From Candidatus Methanoplasma cognatum (GTDB lineage Archaea > Thermoplasmatota > Thermoplasmata > Methanomassiliicoccales > Methanomethylophilaceae), in NCBI GenBank assembly GCA_009777615.1, contig WRLM01000004.1:62001-126000 (forward strand): DNA of 64,000 nucleotides. The letters run 5' to 3'. A program made the position numbers and the translations under genes. This document shows positions 34,901 to 43,436 of the stretch, piece after piece. Under the pieces are notes generated by a model. That model saw only the letters and a program-made list of their open reading frames with translations. It was not told the origin of the DNA and ran no database searches. Position 1 is the stretch's first letter. Each line of letters starts with the position of its first letter.

Positions 34901-37538
34901 CAATAACGGCGTGGTCACAGGAGGCACCAACGGTATCTACCTCGCCAGCGGCACAGTGGGCAACAATGGCTATATCGAGGGCGGCACGGCGGCTGGCCAG
35001 TACGGAGTGTACGTTACCGGCTCTGCCACGATAAACAACCCAGCCGGCCATACCATAATGGGCCACGGCGGGGTGTACATCGGGAACTTCGTCGGCGGGC
35101 CGGGTAACGACACGTTCGCCAACAACGGTCGTATCGAGGGCACGTCGGGAATGGGCGTGCAAGTCGTGAGCGGGACAGATGTCCTGATAACCAATAACGG
35201 CGTGGTCACAGGAGGCACCCACGGGGTCGCCATTCAGAGCGGGGCGGTCGTCAACAACGGCTCGATCGTCGGTGTCGTCAACAACGGCGTCACCGGCTCC
35301 TCTGCTGAGGTCAGCAACAACGCAGGAGGCTACATAAAAGGCGGTGAGATCGGCATCTCCATCGGCAACGGCTCTGTGGACAACGCGGGCTATGTCGAGG
35401 GCGGCGCGGGGTTCGACCACTACGGCTTGTACGTAGCGGGGTCGGCGACGATAGACAACGCCGCCGGCGCAACCATCACGGGCCGCGTCGGAGTGTATAT
35501 CGGCGACTTCGACGGCGGGGCGGACACCTTTGACAACTCCGGCCTGATCGAGGGGATATGGTCTGACGGCGTGCAGATAGACGATGGAACAGACATCCTG
35601 ATAACCAATGACGGCTCGATTACGGGCTTGGGCGGCGGCCATGGAGTGTACCTCAACGTCAGCGGCGCTGTTCACAACGAGGGCGGGATCGCAGGTCTCA
35701 GCACCGGAATCTACGCCGAGGCCTCCGCCGATATATACAACGCCGCTAGCGGGGTGATCTCAGGCTACACGGGGGTACGCATAGAGGACTTCGTCGGGTT
35801 CGACGGGACGGCAGGCGACACCTTCGTCAACTACGGTCTGATAGACGGCACTTCCGGGAGCGGCGTGTTCATCGCCGCCGGGAGCGACGTCCTCGTCGAG
35901 AACGGCGCCGGCGGTGTCATCAACGGCATCAACAACGGGATAGAGATGGCTGAGGGCACGGTGTACAACTACGGCACTGTCTACTGCGCCCCCGGCGGCG
36001 AGTACGGCATCCGCATCGGCGGCGCTGGCTCGGTGAGAAACAACACGGGAGGCTACATCGAGGGCCCCAGCGGCATCATGGCCGGCTGGCTAGACTACGG
36101 CGACTACGAGATAACCAACTACGGCACCATCAAGGGCAGCCCGAGCAACGGCATTGAGGTCGCCGATGGGGACATACCATTCGTAAACAACTACGGCACG
36201 ATCATAGGCGACTCGTCGGGTATAGTGTTCGTCTCGTACTCCTTTTATGCAAGGGTGGACAACTCCAACGCAGGTTCCATCACAGGCGGCGACGACGGCA
36301 TAGCCTTCATGGGCGTCAGCGGAGGCGTGGTCAACAACTACGCCCCGACCTCGGTCATCGTGGGCGGGAACAACGGGATACTTGCCAACACCGCGGGCAG
36401 CTTGACAGATGTGATCAACAACGGCTCCATCACCGGCACGGCAGGCGACGGCGTCCAGCTCGCCGGCGGGGGCCTAATCGAGAACCACGGGGGCATAACC
36501 GGAGGGGCCAACGGCATAGTCGCGGCAGACGCGGCCGACTTCATGAACGACAGCACGGTGTCCGGCAATGTCGTGCTGAACGGCACCGGCAACTTCGTGG
36601 TGTCCGTCCCAGGCAGTGTGATCACGGGTGATCTCTCCCTTGGCCCGCTGTCGTCGCTGTTGTTTGTTGACACCCCCGGCGCCCCCCCTGTCTACTTGAC
36701 AGTTGGCGGCAACACGGACATAGGCAACGCGGTCGTCGACATCGACCCGGTCGGGCTGCCTGCCGGCCTTGTCCCCGGCGATACCCTCGTCCTCATCGAC
36801 GGGAGCGCCGGGACTATGACGGGGACGCCTGCTAACACGACGCTCGCCGTCGGAGGATACAACTTCCGGATAGAGGTGAATGGCGATCAGCTGACCGCCG
36901 TGGTGTTCATACCTGCCACGTCCCCCACTTCAAGGACGTACTACGTGACCGCGACGTCGGACTCGTCCTCGAGTCTATCCCCTGTCGGAAAGGTGGCTGT
37001 GACCGGCGGGACGAGCCAGACGTTCGCTTTCTCGGCGAACGCCGGCTATGTCGTGTCTTCAGTGACCGTGGACGGCATGGCGCTCTCGCAGGCCGACATA
37101 GACCTGGGGCAGTACACCTTCCGTAACGTGGGCACGAATCACTCCATAGACGTGAAGAGCAGGGTGGCCGGCAACGTGCCCATCAGGATAGGCACGGGCG
37201 ACGGCGGCCACGCCGAGTACAGCGTGAACGGCGGCGCGTTCCAGAGGTACACAACAGGGACAACCTTCCCGGAGGGCTCCCAGGTGACCCTGAGGGCGGT
37301 CGCCGACGACGGCTACGAGTTCGAGGAATGGGTTATCGGCGGCGCTTTCTACTACACACAGGAGATTACCCTCGACAGCAGCATGCTGGCAGGGGACATC
37401 CAGCTCTACTTCACCGGCGGCCCCGACGACGGCTACCTGATATGGATAGTCATCGCTGTTGTGATCGCCGCGCTGATACTGCTGACGATCATATTTGTGC
37501 TGTACAGGAGGAAGGGCTCGGAGGCCGGGCGCAGCTGA
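31992..37538 (+). CDS. Giant surface protein: Gly-rich domain, beta-helix repeats and C-terminal membrane anchor
   Basis: About 1848 residues from ATG 31992 (MRTDKKKVIG); the frame is open further upstream but lacks a ribosome site. A signal peptide ends near LMAPTAVAAS. Next is a carbohydrate-binding-like strand module (GWYLASGMVSYDTLTISG), repeated later as GWYYADGIFTYSGTITING. A Gly/Asn-rich tract follows with repeats like GGAGIGGGQGGNGGAITING. A long beta-helix of autotransporter style covers ~residues 550-1550 (GVYVTGSATINNPAG ... GNDTFANNGLIEGTSG). The end is a stalk module (SLSPVGKVAVTGGTS ... YFTGGPDDGYLIW), a transmembrane helix and RRKGSEAGRS. The C-terminal module matches that of the 17655-23855 protein. 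Surface adhesion or matrix role is inferred. Confidence 0.83.
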   Translation: MRTDKKKVIGRGKCSSSKLLLTAALAVAMLAVAVAALMAPTAVAASGDDVPYMDENGVMQICPTAIVLEGGGATVLSDGWYLASGMVSYDTLTISGSDVHLILEDGCDMTVMSPAGAGILVTGADSLTIYAQSAGTGMLTANGGSDGGAGIGGSGGGNGGAITINGGVVTATGGGSGSGGAGIGGGQGGNGGAITINGGIITANGGGNGGGGNGGAGIGGGSGGNGTTTIINGGAVTATGGGNGGGAGGAGIGGGQNNGGSGGSGGTIIINGGTVTANGGGSSGSGGAGIGGGRNTSGGPSGSVAITGGTVTATGGGPGSDGIGGGNGGAGATVRIIGGSVLATAGPGGDPVDVRPTNYALDDLYLFTVTVDPALGGRDVIITDLTGAASYYIFKDIVTDSAGKIYLWLPVGITNMSLAVGSKIYDATMTVPLVSPDDTGALTATLSSLVPYVDVNGDMQVSPSAPSVLTPGAHGATALAAGWYYADGIFTYSGTITINGDVHLVLANDAVMNTWGDYTIFEGGFTVTPGSSLSIYSQPEEAGYDMGRVVEQNGDAVLLLNGSALLNTAHISAVLSSYFGVWGDIAAAVAVTNGVTGTIQGGDTGILIDGRASVVNMGAVTGANGVWLAGFDGSAGDVFSNYGLIQGATGGTGVYVQSGTDVLLENYGTITAGEAGIFLIVSGEVENHGYIAATDATDSYGVYAYASTTVSNTVSGAGTGVITGAYGVFIRVGNASDTITNTGGLIEGTDPVVGVGVKVEGGAGMLVTNINRLPDIGTIIGALHGIEMPSGAVDNEGRIQGGSAASQYGVYVTGSATIDNAANATITGHGGVRIGNFVGGPGNDTFANNGLIEGTTGDGVHIDAGSDVLITNNSGGEIKGGNHGIYLASGIVGNNGYIEGGTAAGQYGVYVTGSATINNPAGHMITGHGGVYIGNFVGGPGNDTFANSGLIEGTSGNGVQIDAGTDVLITNNGVVTGGTNGIYLASGTVGNNGYIEGGTAAGQYGVYVTGSATINNPAGHTIMGHGGVYIGNFVGGPGNDTFANNGRIEGTSGMGVQVVSGTDVLITNNGVVTGGTHGVAIQSGAVVNNGSIVGVVNNGVTGSSAEVSNNAGGYIKGGEIGISIGNGSVDNAGYVEGGAGFDHYGLYVAGSATIDNAAGATITGRVGVYIGDFDGGADTFDNSGLIEGIWSDGVQIDDGTDILITNDGSITGLGGGHGVYLNVSGAVHNEGGIAGLSTGIYAEASADIYNAASGVISGYTGVRIEDFVGFDGTAGDTFVNYGLIDGTSGSGVFIAAGSDVLVENGAGGVINGINNGIEMAEGTVYNYGTVYCAPGGEYGIRIGGAGSVRNNTGGYIEGPSGIMAGWLDYGDYEITNYGTIKGSPSNGIEVADGDIPFVNNYGTIIGDSSGIVFVSYSFYARVDNSNAGSITGGDDGIAFMGVSGGVVNNYAPTSVIVGGNNGILANTAGSLTDVINNGSITGTAGDGVQLAGGGLIENHGGITGGANGIVAADAADFMNDSTVSGNVVLNGTGNFVVSVPGSVITGDLSLGPLSSLLFVDTPGAPPVYLTVGGNTDIGNAVVDIDPVGLPAGLVPGDTLVLIDGSAGTMTGTPANTTLAVGGYNFRIEVNGDQLTAVVFIPATSPTSRTYYVTATSDSSSSLSPVGKVAVTGGTSQTFAFSANAGYVVSSVTVDGMALSQADIDLGQYTFRNVGTNHSIDVKSRVAGNVPIRIGTGDGGHAEYSVNGGAFQRYTTGTTFPEGSQVTLRAVADDGYEFEEWVIGGAFYYTQEITLDSSMLAGDIQLYFTGGPDDGYLIWIVIAVVIAALILLTIIFVLYRRKGSEAGRS
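32420..33010 (+). repeat. Gly-codon-rich short tandem repeats
   Basis: Runs of GGCGGC-type codons build imperfect 60-100-base units (GGCGCGGGCATCGGCGGC, ATCAACGGCGGC, ACGGCCACCGGCGGCGGC). Units recur about six times with changes in length, which suggests slippage and expansion. Confidence 0.7.
34380..35250 (+). repeat. 291-base tandem repeats encoding beta-helix units
   Basis: Three consecutive units of 97 codons begin near 34380, 34671 and 34962. The last two are nearly identical over long stretches (for example AACAATGGCTATATCGAGG at both 34671 and 34962). This suggests recent duplication or gene conversion within the surface-protein gene. Confidence 0.75.
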
Positions 37539-37601
37539 CGGAACACAGTCAAAAACCATGAGGGGCCCCGGCCCCTGTCAAACCGTTTCCCAAACATTTA
37601 T

Positions 37602-37624
37602 GCGCCGGGGCCTGTCCCCGGCGC
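37602..37624 (+). terminator. GC-rich hairpin after the Gly-rich surface-protein gene
   Basis: Nine-base arms GCGCCGGGG and CCCCGGCGC enclose CCTGT and are followed by CCCCCTTCTTTTCC. A second GC palindrome (GGGGCCCCGGCCCC) lies about 40 bases closer to the stop. Position and form fit a transcription terminator. Confidence 0.5.
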
Positions 37625-37719
37625 CCCCTTCTTTTCCGCACCTCCTATGCTCACTCTCACCCCCGTCTGCAGGATCCGCCCGCAGTTAGGATTAAAGAAT
37701 ACGACGATATTACGAAACA

Positions 37720-38181
37720 ATGAACGTTCAAGTCATCGGTATCAAGTGCGATATAGGATTCGACGAGATAGTCCGGCACTTCACGGAGATGGGAGGGGAC
37801 GTAGTACTTTTGGATCCTGACATGGTCTGCGGCAGGGACCACATCATTTCGGCCGCGACGCATGCGGAAAGAGCGTTCAGGAATGGCACGAACAGGTCGA
37901 AAACGCTGCTGACAGAAACGATCTTATACGCAGCGGGCGAGAGGCAGATAGGCCGCGCGATGGAAAAGATGAGGCCTAAAGAAGGCAGGTATGAAATGGT
38001 CGCCGTGCTGTTCGGCACAGATGATCCGAAGCTCGGCCTGATAGGTGCGGAAAGATGTGACGTCATCATGGAAGCGTCCCCGGAAAAGGTGAAGAACCTC
38101 GGCGCGGATCTGTTTGACGGAATATCATGCGAAGATGCCGCTTTGGAGCATGTGGCTATGTCAGACCTTTTGAAACCTTGA
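37720..38181 (+). CDS. cgi121: KEOPS complex subunit Cgi121
   Basis: A 153-residue protein. It shows the Cgi121 pattern: VVLLDPDMVCGRDHIISAATHAERAF, a helix SKTLLTETILYAAGERQIGRAMEKM, then YEMVAVLFG. Cgi121 binds the tRNA 3' CCA end for the t6A-forming KEOPS machine. Pcc1 is encoded separately at 5804-6067. The gene stands alone, followed on the same strand by an unrelated nuclease gene. Confidence 0.85.
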   Translation: MNVQVIGIKCDIGFDEIVRHFTEMGGDVVLLDPDMVCGRDHIISAATHAERAFRNGTNRSKTLLTETILYAAGERQIGRAMEKMRPKEGRYEMVAVLFGTDDPKLGLIGAERCDVIMEASPEKVKNLGADLFDGISCEDAALEHVAMSDLLKP

Positions 38182-38372
38182 TCCCGTTGCGACCGGCGGT
38201 GCCTGCACTACATGGTCAGTTTTTTCATGGTCACTTTCGGTCGATTCGGAGACCCCCTAGTCAACCTTTTAAGCAAAAAGGAGCATCAAAAACTACTCTC
38301 AGAATGGGGACAGGTCCAGCACCTTTTTCAGAAAAGGCGGACCAAAGCCGCCAGGCAGAGGGGAGGGAGAAC

Positions 38373-39404
38373 ATGCAAAGAGAACCGAACAAAGAAACAA
38401 TGGCAAAAGACCATTCCGATTTCAAAGAGATCTTATCCATCATCGAACGTACTCGCGAGAACGTTTTTCGCTCCGTGAACCGTGAACTCATCTCAATGTA
38501 TTTGGATATCGGGCAGTATGTCAGTGAAAAGGTTGCCGCCGGTAATTGGGGAAAGTCTATAGTGCAGAGCCTTTCACAATCAATCCAATCGCATTTTATG
38601 GGAATAAAAGGCTTTTCTCCCCAGAATATATGGCGCATGAAACAGTTCTATGAGTTGTATAAAGGGAATGAAAAACTCTCGCCACTGGTGAGAGAAATCA
38701 GCTGGACCAACAACATCCTGATAATGATGGCGGCGAGAACTGACGAGGAGCGGGAATTTTACCTGTTACTCTCGGCAAAGAACAACTACTCCAAACGCGA
38801 GCTGGAGCGGCAGATCAGCAGCAGTCTGTATGAACGGACAATGATCTCCGCAGAGAGAGACCAACCCGCCCTCTTTCAGAACACCCAGCATGCCTTATTG
38901 CGCGATAGCTATGTGCTTGAGTTTCTGGACATCCCCGAGCGTCACAAAGAAAAAGAACTTCGCAGGGCGATCATAGCCAACATGCGTGACTTCATCCTCG
39001 AATTTGGTAAAACCTTCACATTCGTCGGCGAGGAATACCGCATACAAGTAGGCAGCACAGACTTCAGCATTGATCTGTTGTTCTATAACCGCGAATTGTC
39101 ATGCCTTGTTGCCGTCGAGCTGAAGGCCGGCCATTTCAAGCCGGAACATATGGGGCAGCTTGAGTTCTACCTTGAAGCTCTCGACCGTGATGTGAAAAGG
39201 CCGGACGAAAATCCAAGCGTGGGACTCATACTTTGCACGGGAAAGGATGACGCCGTTGTGGAATATTCCATGAGCCGCAGCATGTCCCCTGCGCTCGTGG
39301 CCGCATACCAGTTGTGCCTTCCCGATAAGGCTTTGCTTGAAAGCAAGCTACGAGAACTGAAAGAGTTCGCAGAGTTAGAAGAAAGCGACGAGGAAGAGAA
39401 TTAG
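38373..39404 (+). CDS. PDDEXK-fold nuclease of the DUF1016 (YhcG) family
   Basis: About 343 residues from ATG 38373, with GGGAGG eight bases upstream. The N-terminal DUF1016 helical domain (SVNRELISMYLDIGQYVSEKV ... GFSPQNIWRMKQFYELY) is followed by a C-terminal nuclease domain: FILEFGKTFTFVGEEYRI, FSIDLLFYNRELSCLVAVELKAGHFKPEHMGQ (the D...ExK catalytic core) and GLILCTGKDD. The family occurs in bacteria near restriction-modification and defence genes and spreads horizontally. This is the only gene in the window ending in TAG; reading through would add ten residues before TGA. No methylase is adjacent. Confidence 0.9.
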   Translation: MQREPNKETMAKDHSDFKEILSIIERTRENVFRSVNRELISMYLDIGQYVSEKVAAGNWGKSIVQSLSQSIQSHFMGIKGFSPQNIWRMKQFYELYKGNEKLSPLVREISWTNNILIMMAARTDEEREFYLLLSAKNNYSKRELERQISSSLYERTMISAERDQPALFQNTQHALLRDSYVLEFLDIPERHKEKELRRAIIANMRDFILEFGKTFTFVGEEYRIQVGSTDFSIDLLFYNRELSCLVAVELKAGHFKPEHMGQLEFYLEALDRDVKRPDENPSVGLILCTGKDDAVVEYSMSRSMSPALVAAYQLCLPDKALLESKLRELKEFAELEESDEEEN

Positions 39405-39557
39405 GATAAAGAATGCAGGCCGCAGGCCTTATGAACCTCCGACGAAACCATGAGTAGTAAGAGTTCCCCGCAGATAGATCAAGGAAGCAGTCCGAGCCCG
39501 GAAAGCTACGGCAAGCTCATACCTTCGGCGGAAATGTCCGCCTTATACAAGGGGAAC

Positions 39558-39989
39558 TCACTCGATCTTAAAGTCCTGCGAACTGAAGTTTGAGTAGTAC
39601 CTTCCCATGTTCGCAGTGAACCTCAGAACGCAGTAGTCCGGGTCGCTGACCCCTTGAGAATAATACATTGTGTACTTATCACCCCACAGCATCTCTTTGC
39701 TTGCAGCGTCCTCCAGCACCTCCATCGTACCTTTCAGCATCACGCCTCTGAAGAACCTTTTGTCGCAGAAGTAGATGCATGCTTTGGGATCCTTCCGGTA
39801 CTGAGATACCCGCATTGATGAAGTGTTCGTGTGGTAATAGAATGTCTTTATTCCCTCGCGCCTGCTCGGCGGCAGCATGGCCTTCGTGTTGGGAAAACCG
39901 TCTCCGTCCACCGAGCTTATGAATGATACTCCCTGTTTATCGATCAGGTTGCCGATCGTCTGTTCTGCGTCCTTAAGCATTCTTATCAC
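39558..39989 (-). CDS. Pyridoxamine 5'-phosphate oxidase-family flavin-binding protein
   Basis: A 143-residue split-barrel protein. It reads VSFISSVDGDGFPNTKAMLPPSRREGIKTFYYHTNTSS, then RVSQYRKDPKACIYFCD and GVMLKGTMEVLEDAASKEMLW, the order of the PNPOx-like FMN/F420-binding family. Such small members reduce or bind flavins; the substrate is unknown. It stands alone. The 150-base gap before it (39405-39557) contains only a short overlapping ORF with no recognisable signal. Confidence 0.85.
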   Translation of the reverse strand: MIRMLKDAEQTIGNLIDKQGVSFISSVDGDGFPNTKAMLPPSRREGIKTFYYHTNTSSMRVSQYRKDPKACIYFCDKRFFRGVMLKGTMEVLEDAASKEMLWGDKYTMYYSQGVSDPDYCVLRFTANMGRYYSNFSSQDFKIE

Positions 39990-40090
39990 CTGCCCGTATT
40001 CACATATGGGTTAAGACATTTATAAGTGGTATTCTGGCCGCATATATTCTCAGAAAAAATAAAAGATGCCCGCCGAAGCGGGAAAAGGAT

Positions 40091-40495
40091 TTACACGATG
40101 GGTACGAACTTGAATCCGTAGTTTATGACGCCTGCCGCCCCGTCCTCGTCCAGTTTCCTGAGGACCGCGCGCACCGGCATGCCGATGGCGATCTTCTCCA
40201 GCTCCACGTCGACGAGCTGTCCGGAAATCAGCACCCCGTCCTTGGTCCTGACCATCGCGACGGCATACGGCTTAAGGAAGCTGTTGCACGCCGGGGCCTC
40301 GTAGATGACCGAGAATGAGAATATCTCTCCTTCCCTCTGCACTTTGTGCTTCTGCATCTTCCCGATCCCTTCCCTGCGGCACTTCGGGCAGAAGTCGCGC
40401 TTAGGGAAGAACACCGTCCCGCAGTTCCCGCATTTCGTTCCCTCAAGGTTGTATTTACCCGGGAACTCTCTCCATGCTCTTGCTACCGATGACAT
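40091..40495 (-). CDS. DUF35 zinc-ribbon/OB-fold acyl-CoA-binding scaffold protein
   Basis: A 134-residue protein. The rubredoxin-like zinc ribbon is CGNCGTVFFPKRDFCPKCRREG, followed by an OB fold (GEIFSFSVIYEAP, YAVAMVRTKDGVLISGQLVD, GMPVRAVLRKLDEDGA). In archaea this protein bridges thiolase and HMG-CoA synthase so that acetoacetyl-CoA is channelled. It is the last gene of the regulator-HMGS-thiolase-DUF35 operon; its ATG overlaps the thiolase stop. Confidence 0.92.
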   Translation of the reverse strand: MSSVARAWREFPGKYNLEGTKCGNCGTVFFPKRDFCPKCRREGIGKMQKHKVQREGEIFSFSVIYEAPACNSFLKPYAVAMVRTKDGVLISGQLVDVELEKIAIGMPVRAVLRKLDEDGAAGVINYGFKFVPIV

Positions 40496-41670
40496 CAGAC
40501 CGCCTCCATTATGCTCACGGTGACGGCTGAACCTGTTCCGCCGACACTCTGCGCAAGCCCGTATTTAGCGTTCGCAACCTGCCTCTTATCCGCTTTGCCT
40601 CTCAGCTGCTCGGCGATCTCCACTATCTGTGCGACGCCGGCCGCCCCGATGGGGTAACCTCTTGCCTTAAGGCCGCCGGATGTGTTGATGGCGACCTTTC
40701 CGCCGCCGACCCGTGTCTCTCCGTTGAGGAACGCCTTACCGGCCGTTCCTTTCTTATAGAATCCGAGGTCCTGCAGCGCAAGTATGCCGGCAATGCTGAA
40801 GTCGTCGTGTATCTCTGCGACGGAGATATCGGATGCGGTTATGCCCGCCATCTCATATGCTCTCTTGGAGGCGGCGACGGTGGCTCCGAATGTGGTGATG
40901 TCAGGCCTCTGGGACAGTGCCAGGGTATCGCTGCCCTGCGCGAACGCGGATACCTTCACATAACTGTCTGTGTGCTTCTTCGCTTCCTCCAGCGGGCACA
41001 GGACGACCGCCGCTGCGCCGTCGGTGATGGGCGCGCAGTCGAACATGCCGAGGGGGTCTGCGACCGGGCCGGATTTCATTACCACCTCTAAAGCTACCTC
41101 TTTTCTGAACTGCGCTCCGGGGTTGAGTGCGCCGTGGAAGTGACTGTTCACCGCGACTGAGGCGATCTCTTCGCGGGTCGCCGTGCCCTCGTGCATGACC
41201 CTTCTTGCGATCATCGCATACAGGGACGCAAGGGTAAGACCCATTCCGGCCTCCCACTCCGCATCTGCGGTAGCGTCCATGGCGGTATTGATCGAAGTGT
41301 CATCCTGGTCGGTCATCTTCTCCGCGCCTCCTACGAGCACGGTGTTGTGTATTCCGGAGGCAACTGCCATCACCGCCTGTCCGAACGCCACTCCGCCGGA
41401 CGCCCCTCCAGCTTCTACCCTTACTGCGGGTATGTTGTGTGTCGCCATTCCCGAATAGTCGGCGATCAGGGCGTCGATGTGCTTCTGGTTGATGAAACGT
41501 CCGGCCGACATATTCCCTATGAAAAGGCCGTCTATCTCGCTGCCGGAGAGGTTGGCGTCCTCTATCGCTTTCATTCCGGCCTCTATGCCGATGCTCCTGA
41601 ACGAGTTGTCCCAAAGTTCTCCGAACTTCGTCGCTCCCACTCCTATTATCGCTACTTCTCTCATGTTCAT
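40495..41670 (-). CDS. Thiolase-fold protein (acetyl-CoA acetyltransferase homologue) with altered active site
   Basis: A 391-residue archaeal thiolase homologue in the mevalonate-entry operon. The fold motifs are clear ([77 protein letters not shown]). However, the usual nucleophile motif with Cys (CASG) reads VEAGGASGG here (Gly89). The usual HDCF reads HDDF (residues 289-292). The usual GHPIGA reads GYPIGA (Tyr339). With the normal Cys and His absent, classical thiolase chemistry is doubtful, although operon position points to acetoacetyl-CoA supply for HMG-CoA synthase. The 3' and 5' ends overlap the neighbouring genes. Confidence 0.85.
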   Translation of the reverse strand: MNMREVAIIGVGATKFGELWDNSFRSIGIEAGMKAIEDANLSGSEIDGLFIGNMSAGRFINQKHIDALIADYSGMATHNIPAVRVEAGGASGGVAFGQAVMAVASGIHNTVLVGGAEKMTDQDDTSINTAMDATADAEWEAGMGLTLASLYAMIARRVMHEGTATREEIASVAVNSHFHGALNPGAQFRKEVALEVVMKSGPVADPLGMFDCAPITDGAAAVVLCPLEEAKKHTDSYVKVSAFAQGSDTLALSQRPDITTFGATVAASKRAYEMAGITASDISVAEIHDDFSIAGILALQDLGFYKKGTAGKAFLNGETRVGGGKVAINTSGGLKARGYPIGAAGVAQIVEIAEQLRGKADKRQVANAKYGLAQSVGGTGSAVTVSIMEAV

Positions 41671-42722
41671 CCCTCCGGCATCACGATCATCTTTCTGAAC
41701 TTCGTGTATAATCCGTAGTCAACGTAGACGGGGTTCTCCATCACTTTCGCGACTGTCGGTGCGTTCTGTCTCTTGTAATTCTTTATCTCATCGGTGACCG
41801 TGATATCGAAGGCGTCGCTTCCGGCTCCGGAGCCGTATGACGTGACGAATATCCTGTCGCCGGGCTCGGCCTTGTCCAGAACGGCGGCGAGACCCAGAGG
41901 GACGGCTCCGCTGTATGTGTTCCCGATGTTGGGCGTAAGCAGGCCGGCTTCTATCTGCTCCTGCTCGAATCCCACCATTCCGGCTACCCTTGTGGGGAAC
42001 TTTCCGTTGGGCTGGTGGAATATGGCGTATTTGTAGTCTTTAGGAGTGGTGCCCATCTCCTTGAGAAGCATCTTCGCTGCGGACGTTATGTGCTTGAAGT
42101 ATGCCGGGTCCCCGGTGAACCTTCCTCCGTGGAGAGGGTACGGCTGCCCCTCCCTCCTCCAGAAGTCGGGGGTGTCGGTGGTGAAACTGACCGTCTTATT
42201 GATCTTGGCGATGACCTTCTCGCTGCCTATCAGGAAGGCCGCCCCTCCGGCGGATGCGGAGAACTCCAAAGCGTCCCCCGGCGCTCCCTGGGCCGTGTCC
42301 GCGCCGATCGCAACTCCGTATTTTATCATGTTGGACGCCACCATTCCCATGCAGGCCTGGATTCCGGCGGTCCCCGCCTTGCATGCGAACTCCAGGTCGG
42401 CGGCCGTCAGGGCCGGCGTCGCTTCTATTGCCTCGGCGACTATCGTCGCGGTCGGCTTGACCGCATATGGGTGGGATTCGGACCCCACGTACAATGCGCC
42501 GATATCGTGCGGGTTGACCTCCGGGACCCTCGCCATCATATATCTGGCGGCCTCGGTCGATATCGTTATCACATCTTCGTCTATACCGGGAACGGACTTC
42601 TGGTAGATCATCAGTCCTTTCCCCATTCCTTTGCCGTCCACTCCCCAGATCCTTCCGAGCTCCTCGGGTTTGATCCTGTAACGGGGGATGTACGCGCCGT
42701 AGCTTACAATTCCTACATCCAT
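41667..42722 (-). CDS. Hydroxymethylglutaryl-CoA synthase (archaeal type)
   Basis: A 351-residue archaeal HMG-CoA synthase. The catalytic residues appear as Glu82 ([13 protein letters not shown]), Cys114 ([17 protein letters not shown]) and His236 ([16 protein letters not shown]). It makes HMG-CoA for isoprenoid ether lipids. Order in the operon is regulator, this gene, thiolase homologue, DUF35, with overlaps of up to four bases, as in other archaea where the three enzymes form one complex. Confidence 0.95.
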   Translation of the reverse strand: MDVGIVSYGAYIPRYRIKPEELGRIWGVDGKGMGKGLMIYQKSVPGIDEDVITISTEAARYMMARVPEVNPHDIGALYVGSESHPYAVKPTATIVAEAIEATPALTAADLEFACKAGTAGIQACMGMVASNMIKYGVAIGADTAQGAPGDALEFSASAGGAAFLIGSEKVIAKINKTVSFTTDTPDFWRREGQPYPLHGGRFTGDPAYFKHITSAAKMLLKEMGTTPKDYKYAIFHQPNGKFPTRVAGMVGFEQEQIEAGLLTPNIGNTYSGAVPLGLAAVLDKAEPGDRIFVTSYGSGAGSDAFDITVTDEIKNYKRQNAPTVAKVMENPVYVDYGLYTKFRKMIVMPEG

Positions 42723-43436
42723 TTATTTCCCTTCCTTAAGTATGTTCATTTTTTCCACAAGTTCTTCAACGCTGAGCTTGGTAACGACCAGCGGGATGCT
42801 CTCGAGCTTTGCCAGCTTTATCGCGAGCGGATCCGTTTTTTCTGGTTGCTGGTACACGACCATTGCCGGCGTGAGGGGGTGTGCCCTTATGGCGACCATG
42901 GGAGAGCGTCCGAAGTGCACGTTCGTAAAGATCAGGGCTCTTTCGATGCTCCATCCGTATATCTTCAGGTAATCTTCCGAACCCAGGCTGAGGATGGCCT
43001 TCAGAGAGTCCACGATGGTGTATCCGTAGACCCTCTTGGCAGGCATCTTCTCCGTGTTCAGGTTCCTACCGCCGATCGCCTCTATGAACCTCTGCTCATC
43101 AATGCCCCCTAAGAATTCATCCATGGCAATGATGCATTCGAGCTTCATTTCGGGTAAGTAGCGCGAGGCCACAGGAGAGCCGTTCTCAGAGTCCAGTTTT
43201 ATGAAGGCGTCCACCATCTTTTTGATGACGTTGACCCCAGGCGATCTTCTGCGTCCGGACTCATAATCACTTATCACGGAATGCGAGATGCCCATAGCAT
43301 CCGCAAGCTGGTGTTGGGACAGTTTGAATTCCTCCCTCCACTTGCGGATGGTCTTTCCCGGCTCGGAGGACAGGGTTATCTCCCCTGCGATTTTCTCCTT
43401 GAACTCATCGACCATTGGTGGAAGATATACTGGCAT
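42723..43436 (-). CDS. HTH transcriptional regulator of the mevalonate-entry operon
   Basis: A 237-residue protein. The Xre-type helix-turn-helix is at ~30-75 (TIRKWREEFKLSQHQLADAMGISHSVISDYESGRRRSPG). The C-terminal ~120 residues (KRVYGYTIVDSLKAILSLGSEDYL ... RSPMVAIRAHPLTPAMVVYQQPEK) form a possible ligand-sensing domain conserved in archaeal regulators at this locus. It directly precedes HMG-CoA synthase (stop 42723, next ATG 42722), so it likely controls its own operon. An alternative leaderless start is ATG 43415, since an AT-rich TATA-like palindrome overlaps ATG 43436. Confidence 0.86.
   Translation of the reverse strand: MPVYLPPMVDEFKEKIAGEITLSSEPGKTIRKWREEFKLSQHQLADAMGISHSVISDYESGRRRSPGVNVIKKMVDAFIKLDSENGSPVASRYLPEMKLECIIAMDEFLGGIDEQRFIEAIGGRNLNTEKMPAKRVYGYTIVDSLKAILSLGSEDYLKIYGWSIERALIFTNVHFGRSPMVAIRAHPLTPAMVVYQQPEKTDPLAIKLAKLESIPLVVTKLSVEELVEKMNILKEGK

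Noticed and set aside
34110-35675. A 521-residue open frame on the minus strand under the beta-helix repeats
   Set aside because: Repeats on the plus strand with biased codons keep the opposite frame open; there is no ribosome site, and its residues mirror the plus-strand repeat.
39405-39600. Small ORF (ATG 39450) after the nuclease gene
   Set aside because: It overlaps the convergent flavin-binding gene, has no ribosome-binding site and no recognisable motif.
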